This document shows positions 7,899 through 13,430 of a stretch of 13,430 nucleotides of DNA, in pieces. The position numbers and the translations under genes are program-made. Origin of the DNA: an uncultured Ignavibacteriota bacterium (lineage in GTDB: Bacteria; Bacteroidota; Ignavibacteria; Tepidaquicellales; Tepidaquicellaceae); NCBI GenBank assembly GCA_903901375.1, contig CAIUQV010000031.1:1-13430 (forward strand). The letters run 5' to 3'. Position 1 is the stretch's first letter; the number at the start of each line of letters is the position of its first letter. The notes under the pieces were generated by a model. That model did not search any database. It saw only the letters and a program-made list of their open reading frames with translations, and was not told where the DNA came from.

Positions 7899-9026
7899 TT
7901 AATATCCCCTTTTGATGACTTTTTCAAAATCAGCTAAAGTCATAATATTTACAAGCTCTTCAAACTTTGTTTTTGGTTTCCATCCCAAATTGTTATATGC
8001 TTTTGAGGCATCACCAATTAACAAATCAACTTCTGTTGGTCTGTAGTAGTTTTTATCAACTTCGACTACTACATTATTTTTTTTAATATATTTTAAAACT
8101 AATTCTTTGTATAAAGGTTTCACATTGATTAGACCCTCCAACAACAAAGAATCGTCAATATTCTTTACAACCCCCTTTTCTCTTTCTTTTTCTCCCTGCC
8201 ATTCCAATTCAACTCCTAATCCTTTGAATGCCAAATCAACAAATTCTCTAACAGTATGAGTTTCTCCTGTAGCGAGGACATAATCTTCCGGGTAATTTTG
8301 TTGCAACATCATCCACATACCCTCACAATATTCTGGTGCATATCCCCAGTCTCTTTTTGCGTTTAAATTTCCTAACTTAATATTCTTTTGATATCCACAT
8401 ACTATTTTCGCAACAGCTCTTGTAATTTTTCTGGTTACAAAAGTTTCTCCTCTTCTTGGTGATTCATGATTAAATAATATTCCATTACAGGCAAATAGGT
8501 TATATGCTTCCCTGTAATTAACTACTATCCAGTATCCATAAATTTTAGCTACACCATATGGACTTCTGGGATAAAATGGAGTATTTTCATTTTGTGGAAT
8601 ACTCTGGACTTTTCCAAAGAGTTCACTGGTTGAAGCCTGATAGAATTTAGTTTTTAAACCTGTTTCACGAATTGCGTCAAGAAAACGTAAAGTTCCAATT
8701 GCATCAACTTCCGCAGTATATTCAGGAACTTCGAATGAAACCTTAACATGGCTTTGAGCGGCCAGGTTATAAATCTCATCGGGATGAGTTTTTTCAAGCA
8801 GTCTATTAAGATTACTTGTATCTGTCACATCTCCATAATGAAGGAATAATTTCGTATTTAATATTTCAGGATTAGTGTATAAATGATCTATTCTGCCAGT
8901 ATTAAAAGAACTGCTTCGTCTTATAATCCCATGAACTACGTAACCTTTATTTATCAAAAACTCAGTTAAATAACTACCATCCTGCCCAGTTATACCTGTA
9001 ATAAGAGCTATTTTTGATTTGCCCAT
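7899..9026 (-). CDS. gmd: GDP-mannose 4,6-dehydratase
   Basis: This 375-residue short-chain (extended SDR) enzyme converts GDP-D-mannose to GDP-4-keto-6-deoxy-D-mannose. Visible features: the NADP-binding motif GITGQDG at 11-17; RRSSSFNTGRIDHL at about 36-49, a Gmd hallmark contacting NADP and the neighbouring subunit; catalytic Thr133 and Glu135 in STSELFG; and the Tyr157-x3-Lys161 pair in SPYGVAK. NHESPRRGETFVTRKI and KRDWGYAPEY are near-diagnostic of Gmd. The length agrees with E. coli Gmd (373). The product feeds GDP-fucose, GDP-rhamnose, GDP-perosamine or related sugars; no Fcl, Rmd or Per gene is in the window. The gene lies inside an otherwise WbpA-B-D-E run, with 5 bases to the wbpA stop and 3 to the wbpB start. 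Confidence 0.96.
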   Translation of the reverse strand: MGKSKIALITGITGQDGSYLTEFLINKGYVVHGIIRRSSSFNTGRIDHLYTNPEILNTKLFLHYGDVTDTSNLNRLLEKTHPDEIYNLAAQSHVKVSFEVPEYTAEVDAIGTLRFLDAIRETGLKTKFYQASTSELFGKVQSIPQNENTPFYPRSPYGVAKIYGYWIVVNYREAYNLFACNGILFNHESPRRGETFVTRKITRAVAKIVCGYQKNIKLGNLNAKRDWGYAPEYCEGMWMMLQQNYPEDYVLATGETHTVREFVDLAFKGLGVELEWQGEKEREKGVVKNIDDSLLLEGLINVKPLYKELVLKYIKKNNVVVEVDKNYYRPTEVDLLIGDASKAYNNLGWKPKTKFEELVNIMTLADFEKVIKRGY

Positions 9027-9031
9027 TTAAT

Positions 9032-10339
9032 TTATGCCTTATAAATTTTCTTGTTTTTAAAATTACCAAATCCGTTTCTGGTATCGACGATTAATTTTGC
9101 ATTTTTAAGAATCATTTCATAGTCATAGTATGAATGCTCAGTTGAAAGCAAGACTAAGTCATAATTTCTGATATTTGAGGGAGTTATTTTGACTGATTTC
9201 TTATTGAAATTATATTTTCTGACTTTAGGTATTGTTGTAACATAATCGTCATTATAATCCACTTTTGCTCCATGATCCTGTAACAACTCAATGAGTTTTA
9301 AAGATGGCGACTCTCTTAAATCATCAATATCCTTTTTGTATGCTAAACCTAAAATAATAATTCTTGAACCTTTTATAGATTTCTTATGATCATTCAAAGC
9401 ATGTATAACTTTTTCAACAACATAAAAAGGCATTGAAGTATTTATTTCTCCGGCCAATTCTATAAACTTGCTGGATGTATCATATTCCCTTGCTTTCCAT
9501 GTCAGATAAAACGGATCAATAGGAATACAATGCCCGCCTAACCCAGGACCAGGATAAAAAGCCGTAAATCCGAAAGGTTTAGTCGATGCAGCTTTTATTA
9601 CCTCCCAGATATCAATTCCCATTTTGTCAAAAACCACTTTTAATTCATTAACTAAGGCTATGTTGATAGATCTGTATATATTCTCGAGAAGTTTAGCGGC
9701 TTCAGCTGCTTTTGTAGAAGAAACCGGAACAATTTTTTCAATAACTTTGCCGTATATAAGCACCCCTAGTTCCTTACATTGTTTAGTAACTCCACCAAGA
9801 ACTTTAGGTATAGATGAAGTGGAATAAACAGGATTATTTGGATCTTCTCTTTCAGGAGAAAAACAAAGAAAGAAATCTTTACCTACTTTAAGCCCAGTTG
9901 CTGTGAGAATTTTCAACATATCTTCATCTGTTGTACCTGGATATGTTGTACTTTCCAAAGAAACCAACTGTCCTTTTCTTAAATGCTTTGCAATTTCTTT
10001 CGTGGAATTCATAACAAAACTTAAATCAGGCTCTCTGTTAATATTTAAAGGAGTTGGGACACAAATAATTATAACATCAGGAACGGACAACTTAGAGAAA
10101 TCTGAGGTTACACTAAATGTTTTTCTTTCTACCTGCTCTTTAATTTTTTTAGATGAGATGTGCTTAATGTATGATTTTTTGTCTTTATTGATTGTTTTAA
10201 CCTTAGATGGATCAAGATCAAAACCTATCACCTTAATGTTTTTGGCTGCAAATTCAAGTGCCAATGGTAATCCAACATACCCCATACCAATAATACCAAC
10301 AATAAAATTATTAGTATTAACTTTTCCCTTTAATTCCAT
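9032..10339 (-). CDS. wbpA: UDP-N-acetyl-D-glucosamine 6-dehydrogenase (WbpA type)
   Basis: This 435-residue UDP-sugar dehydrogenase of the UDP-glucose/GDP-mannose dehydrogenase family oxidises a C6 hydroxyl twice to a carboxylate, using NAD+. The NAD-binding GMGYVG spans 18-23 with acidic GFDLD at 39-43. The central helix AAKLLENIYRSINIALVNEL links the domains. The thiohemiacetal nucleophile is Cys271 in PGLGGHCIPIDPFYLTW, and the UDP-binding third domain ends with GLAYKKDIDDLRESP. The GGHCIPIDPFYL form is typical of the WbpA/WbpO/TviB branch acting on UDP-HexNAc rather than UDP-glucose. With WbpB, WbpD and WbpE downstream, UDP-GlcNAc is the likely substrate and UDP-GlcNAcA the product. It begins one base after the antiterminator stop; the leader CTTAAA overlaps that stop codon. 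Confidence 0.93.
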   Translation of the reverse strand: MELKGKVNTNNFIVGIIGMGYVGLPLALEFAAKNIKVIGFDLDPSKVKTINKDKKSYIKHISSKKIKEQVERKTFSVTSDFSKLSVPDVIIICVPTPLNINREPDLSFVMNSTKEIAKHLRKGQLVSLESTTYPGTTDEDMLKILTATGLKVGKDFFLCFSPEREDPNNPVYSTSSIPKVLGGVTKQCKELGVLIYGKVIEKIVPVSSTKAAEAAKLLENIYRSINIALVNELKVVFDKMGIDIWEVIKAASTKPFGFTAFYPGPGLGGHCIPIDPFYLTWKAREYDTSSKFIELAGEINTSMPFYVVEKVIHALNDHKKSIKGSRIIILGLAYKKDIDDLRESPSLKLIELLQDHGAKVDYNDDYVTTIPKVRKYNFNKKSVKITPSNIRNYDLVLLSTEHSYYDYEMILKNAKLIVDTRNGFGNFKNKKIYKA

Positions 10340-10340
10340 T

Positions 10341-10856
10341 TTAAGTATTTGAAATTTTCTGAACTAATTGAACTTCTGAATTATTAAGTTGAACACTAAA
10401 AGTAGTGTTCATTTCAACTATACTAACCATTAATTTATAATTACCTCTGAGTTGAATAATATAACCTTTCAGACCTCTGAATATTCCATGTGTAATTTCA
10501 ACGAAGTCACCCTCTACAAAATTAGTATCTTCTATCTTCACTCTTTCAGGTTCCTGCAAAGATATTTTTATGTAACTAATTTCATCTTCCGATAAAACTG
10601 CATGATGTTTCTGATACATAACATATCTTAACGCACCGAAAGTATTGTTTATAGCCTTATACCTTTCATCGGTATTTCCATGAACAAATAAGTACCCCGG
10701 AAATAATGGCACCTGTATTTTCTTTTTCCTGTCAGACCAATATCGAATTGTTTCAATCAACGGAAGGTATACCTCTATTTCCTTGTTTAATAACTGATTA
10801 TATACTTTTAATTCGTTTTTTGGTTTAGACTGCAGAACATACCATTGTCTATTCAT
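10341..10856 (-). CDS. UpxY/RfaH-like NusG paralogue (transcription antiterminator)
   Basis: This 171-residue specialised NusG homologue has an N-terminal NGN domain at about 1-105, opening with WYVLQSKPKNE and containing YWSDRKKKIQVPLFPGYLFV at about 39-58. That segment is characteristic of the UpxY antiterminators found in Bacteroidota capsule loci. A KOW domain follows at about 113-140 (FVEGDFVEITHGIFRGLKGY). It should bind RNA polymerase and suppress pausing or termination in its own long operon. UpxY genes are often first in the locus; this one is third, after wzc and a zinc-ribbon gene. It starts at ATG 18 bases after the preceding stop, without a Shine-Dalgarno sequence. The housekeeping nusG is an alternative but unlikely, since no secE or ribosomal-protein genes adjoin. 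Confidence 0.88.
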   Translation of the reverse strand: MNRQWYVLQSKPKNELKVYNQLLNKEIEVYLPLIETIRYWSDRKKKIQVPLFPGYLFVHGNTDERYKAINNTFGALRYVMYQKHHAVLSEDEISYIKISLQEPERVKIEDTNFVEGDFVEITHGIFRGLKGYIIQLRGNYKLMVSIVEMNTTFSVQLNNSEVQLVQKISNT

Positions 10857-10874
10857 AAACTAAAATCATCAACT

Positions 10875-11156
10875 TTAATCGAAATAACTCCTAAGAAATC
10901 TTAAAACAATATAAGCGGATATTAACATAGTAATAATGTAAAAGATAATTAACTTGAAAAAATTCTTGCTGAGTTTATATGTTAAAAGCCTGCCCCTCCA
11001 ACCACAAGATTGACAAAAATATGCACTAATTTTAATCTTCTTGATAATCTTTTCATAAATATTTCTTGAGCGACTCCTCCTTAATGAAGCAATTGTATTA
11101 CAATTCGGGCATCTTGCCAGTTGAACGTTCTTCTTGATAAATAGCTTTAAATTCAA
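10875..11156 (-). CDS. Small zinc-ribbon protein with C-terminal membrane helix, unknown function
   Basis: This 93-residue protein matches no family I can name. The N-terminal part has two Cys-x2-Cys pairs, RCPNC at 15-19 and FCQSCGW at 47-53, separated by a very basic stretch (LRRSRSR). This fits a four-cysteine zinc ribbon, with a possible nucleic-acid or phosphopolymer contact. A hydrophobic helix at about 67-88 suggests a single-pass membrane anchor with the ribbon probably in the cytoplasm. The start is TTG at 11154-11156. It is the only good choice, because the in-frame codon three triplets upstream is the TAA that ends wzc, and the first internal Met lies in the membrane helix. It therefore lies in the same frame as wzc, separated by TAA AGA GTT. 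Sitting between wzc and the antiterminator, it may have a polysaccharide-related role (inference). Confidence 0.7.
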   Translation of the reverse strand: MNLKLFIKKNVQLARCPNCNTIASLRRSRSRNIYEKIIKKIKISAYFCQSCGWRGRLLTYKLSKNFFKLIIFYIITMLISAYIVLRFLRSYFD

Positions 11157-11162
11157 AACTCT

Positions 11163-13424
11163 TTACTTTGTTTTAATTTGAGATTTGACTCTTTTTTTAC
11201 TGTTACCATTAGGTTTGGAATAATAGTAATAATAATTATAATAATAACCGTAAGCAGATTTAATGCTAAAGTTATTTAACACTGCTCCTAAGAATTTATG
11301 GTCTTCATTTTCAACAATCCGGTCATGAGCTCTTACAAATGCATCAAAAGGAGTTTTATTAGCCTGAACAACTAAAATTGTCCCATCTGAAATTCTTGAT
11401 AAAATCTCGGCATCTGTTACAGAAATATAAGGAGGAGAATCAAGAACTATAATATCATATTTCGTTTCAAGATATTTTAAAAAGTCCAGCATTTGTTTTG
11501 ATCCCAATAGCTCAGAAGGGTTTGGCGGAATAGTACCGCTGGTTATAAAATCAAGTTTCTCAAGCTTTGTCTTTCTTATTATCTCTTCAAATTTTACATT
11601 AGAAAATAGGTAATCACTTAACCCAGGATAACGTTCATTTTGAAAGATGGAATGAACTCTAGGTTTTCTTAAGTCACAATCGAGCAAAAGAACTTTTTTA
11701 TCAGCAAATGCAAAACTACCGGCAAGATTTAATGCTACAGTTGTTTTACCTTCAGAAGGTAAAGAACTTGTAATAAGAATTGTCTTTAAATCAGATTCGA
11801 GCTTCGAATAATTTACTCTTGTTCTTAGAGCTTTAAAAGATTCAGATGCCGTGGCATTCGGTTTATTTGCCACAATAAATTCCAATTGTGACGAACCCAA
11901 CTCCCTTAACTCTTCAATAGAAGGTATCCAAGAAAGAACAGATATACCTCTGGCCTCAATTTCCTCAGGGGTTTTAATTGACCTATCCAAATAATTCCTT
12001 AAGAATGCAAACCCAACTCCAAGAGCAAGACCAAGAATTGCACCTATTGCAACAATTAATTGTCTGTTAGGTTTAGCAGGTTTCAGCGGTAATAAGGCGT
12101 CATCAATAACATTTACGTTTCCAAGTTTTGCTCTTTCATTAACAATGGCTTCCTGATATTTCTCTTCAAGAGTTAAATAAAGCTTTTCATTAGATTTTCT
12201 GTCACGTTCTAATCTTGCAAGTTCAATACTTTGAGCTGGAAGTTTATTAAACTCGGTTTCATTTTTAGCTATAACTTTGTTTATCGAGTTTAACTTTGCT
12301 TTATTCGTTATAATTTCAATATCTGTTTCAAAGAGTTTCTGTCCTAACTGACTTTTTTCCTGCGGAGTATTTGAAAGTATACCTGTCTTAACAATACTCA
12401 TTTTATCATCAAGATTTTTCTTCAGGGGGTCTATCTTTTTTTGATATTCTTTGTTGACCTTATCTTTAAGTTTAGGATCGCTAAGAACAGCAGTCTCAAC
12501 ATCTCTCTGAACTTCCAATTCAGCAATTTTCTTTTGAAGTTCAGTGAAATAGGATTCGTTCATCTGACCATCTATATAATCAAGCACACTTTTATCGACT
12601 TTTGCCAGTTCATTTCTTATTTCATTACTGGCTTTTTGCTTGGAATACAATTCAACTTCAGTAGCATTCTTCTGTGCCTGATAAGTAGAAATTTCGTCAA
12701 CGACCTTTTTTGCCTGGTCATCAAGAAATAATATACCACCTTTTTGCTGATAATCCTGAATTGCACCTTCAGATGTTGCAAGATCCTTAAATCTCTTATC
12801 CTTTTCCAATCCAAGAAATTCACGTATTGTCGTAAGTTCACGTCTACTAAAATCCAAACTGATTTTCTGATAAGTATTGGCATAAACGTTAGCTATTAAA
12901 GTAGCCTCGTGGTTAGAAGGACTTTGAACTTCTATTTCAACTATATCAAGCCCTCTTTTTTGATTAATAGATACAATACCAGCTAATAAACCTGTTAATC
13001 CTTTTAAACTAACAACATTATCTCTTATCTCGGGTTGTCTGTTGACAATATAATAGAACTTGGTTCTGTCATTAATAACTTTAAATGAATCTAATAAAGA
13101 TGCGGCCACTCTTTCTCTTATTGAATTACTTTTAAGTATTTCAATTTCGTTTGAGATAAATCTGTCGCTTGAGAAACTTTCGGCTTCGGGTATCAGAGAA
13201 GTAGTCAGGATACTACCCTGAGGTTTGGTAATTTTGAGTGTTGTTACTGTTTTATAAACATCAATGGCATTAGTAACATAAACTAATGTAACCATTATAC
13301 TCGCAATAAAAATCAGAACAATAGGGAGAATATTATTGCGGATTATCCCAATATATTCTTTTAGGTTATTTGTGGGCAGTTGATTTCCTGTTTTTTTTAC
13401 TGCCTGATGTTCGTTATTCGTCAT
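11163..13424 (-). CDS. wzc: Wzc-type polysaccharide co-polymerase / BY-kinase fusion
   Basis: This 753-residue inner-membrane protein controls chain length and export of a surface polysaccharide. The Wzz domain has a first membrane helix at about 31-52, a periplasmic region with long coiled coils at about 190-430, the tail motif ending in LKPAKPNRQ, and a second helix at about 455-476. The cytoplasmic BY-kinase has Walker A SLPSEGKTT (Lys560), Walker A' LLLDCDLRKP (Asp582, Asp584) and Walker B IIVLDSPP (Asp662). The oligomerisation motif reads ESFKALR (528-534), ExxKxxR where ExxRxxR is usual. Nine tyrosines at 725-735 form the autophosphorylation cluster, followed by an 18-residue basic tail. 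Cycles of Tyr phosphorylation are known to be needed for export in homologues. The Met start is preceded by TTAAAA at the window edge; upstream genes are not visible. Confidence 0.94.
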   Translation of the reverse strand: MTNNEHQAVKKTGNQLPTNNLKEYIGIIRNNILPIVLIFIASIMVTLVYVTNAIDVYKTVTTLKITKPQGSILTTSLIPEAESFSSDRFISNEIEILKSNSIRERVAASLLDSFKVINDRTKFYYIVNRQPEIRDNVVSLKGLTGLLAGIVSINQKRGLDIVEIEVQSPSNHEATLIANVYANTYQKISLDFSRRELTTIREFLGLEKDKRFKDLATSEGAIQDYQQKGGILFLDDQAKKVVDEISTYQAQKNATEVELYSKQKASNEIRNELAKVDKSVLDYIDGQMNESYFTELQKKIAELEVQRDVETAVLSDPKLKDKVNKEYQKKIDPLKKNLDDKMSIVKTGILSNTPQEKSQLGQKLFETDIEIITNKAKLNSINKVIAKNETEFNKLPAQSIELARLERDRKSNEKLYLTLEEKYQEAIVNERAKLGNVNVIDDALLPLKPAKPNRQLIVAIGAILGLALGVGFAFLRNYLDRSIKTPEEIEARGISVLSWIPSIEELRELGSSQLEFIVANKPNATASESFKALRTRVNYSKLESDLKTILITSSLPSEGKTTVALNLAGSFAFADKKVLLLDCDLRKPRVHSIFQNERYPGLSDYLFSNVKFEEIIRKTKLEKLDFITSGTIPPNPSELLGSKQMLDFLKYLETKYDIIVLDSPPYISVTDAEILSRISDGTILVVQANKTPFDAFVRAHDRIVENEDHKFLGAVLNNFSIKSAYGYYYNYYYYYSKPNGNSKKRVKSQIKTK
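11220..11252 (-). repeat. Tyrosine-codon tract in wzc (TAT/TAC repeats)
   Basis: Eleven consecutive codons of wzc read Tyr-Gly-Tyr3-Asn-Tyr5, almost all TAT, giving a degenerate ATA/TAT triplet repeat on the DNA. It encodes the C-terminal phosphorylation cluster. Gain or loss of a triplet would change tyrosine number without shifting frame. Family knowledge supports the function; replication slippage is inference. Confidence 0.8.
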
Positions 13425-13430
13425 TTTTAA

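Noticed and set aside
9903..10352. 149-codon open frame on the + strand opposite wbpA
   Set aside because: It lies wholly antisense to a gene with intact dehydrogenase motifs, and its translation is low-complexity with no recognisable domain. It is a by-product of AT-rich codon use.
11220..11252. Short tandem repeat as a CRISPR or intergenic satellite
   Set aside because: It is coding: every triplet is an in-frame Tyr, Asn or Gly codon of the wzc tail, and there are no spacers.
12617..12883. 88-codon second frame on the - strand inside wzc
   Set aside because: It is out of frame within the continuous coiled-coil region of wzc. Its many basic and hydrophobic residues reflect shifted reading, and wzc shows no frameshift.
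5150..13424. Recent horizontal transfer of the polysaccharide operon
   Set aside because: By eye it is somewhat AT-richer than the left block, but no integrase, IS, tRNA or direct-repeat boundary is present, and start contexts match the left block. The evidence is insufficient.

Overview
The window reads as chromosomal DNA of an AT-rich Gram-negative bacterium, most likely from the Bacteroidota / Ignavibacteria / Chlorobi group. Four things point there: most start codons lack a Shine-Dalgarno sequence and instead have an A-rich leader, a UpxY-type NusG paralogue sits in a surface-polysaccharide operon, one gene encodes a fused Wzc-type tyrosine kinase, and another encodes a signal-peptide-bearing outer-membrane barrel. 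The phylum call is inference. No tRNA, rRNA, CRISPR array, insertion sequence or phage gene is visible.

Left block, + strand (1-4263). It opens with the last 28 codons of pyrG (CTP synthase), ending in the glutaminase His and Glu. A complete CtpE-like cation P-type ATPase with a TTG start follows. One base after its stop begins a 571-residue protein equal to only the C-terminal half of cobalamin-dependent methionine synthase (cap, B12 and AdoMet-activation modules). The homocysteine and folate modules are not in the window. A perfect 8-bp hairpin at 4264-4289 closes this block and faces the opposite block.

Right block, - strand (13424 down to 4317). Eight tightly packed genes, read right to left, form a capsule, O-antigen or exopolysaccharide operon. 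They are wzc-type chain-length/tyrosine kinase, a small zinc-ribbon membrane protein, a UpxY/NusG-like antiterminator, wbpA-type UDP-GlcNAc 6-dehydrogenase, gmd (GDP-mannose 4,6-dehydratase), wbpB-type oxidoreductase, wbpD-type N-acetyltransferase and wbpE-type aminotransferase. A separate small outer-membrane beta-barrel gene with its own likely promoter follows.

How the genes work together: WbpA, WbpB, WbpE and WbpD make up the complete route from UDP-GlcNAc to UDP-2,3-diacetamido-2,3-dideoxy-glucuronic acid. Gmd makes GDP-4-keto-6-deoxymannose, the precursor of fucose, rhamnose or perosamine. Wzc would control polymer length and export, and the NusG paralogue would keep polymerase elongating through the long operon. 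Glycosyltransferases, flippase, polymerase, outer-membrane exporter and the enzyme that finishes the Gmd product are not in the window; they may lie beyond the right edge, upstream of wzc, or elsewhere.

No wholly new system is evident. The strongest oddity is the half-length MetH. Next comes the zinc-ribbon membrane protein between wzc and the antiterminator, which starts in the same reading frame two codons after the wzc stop.
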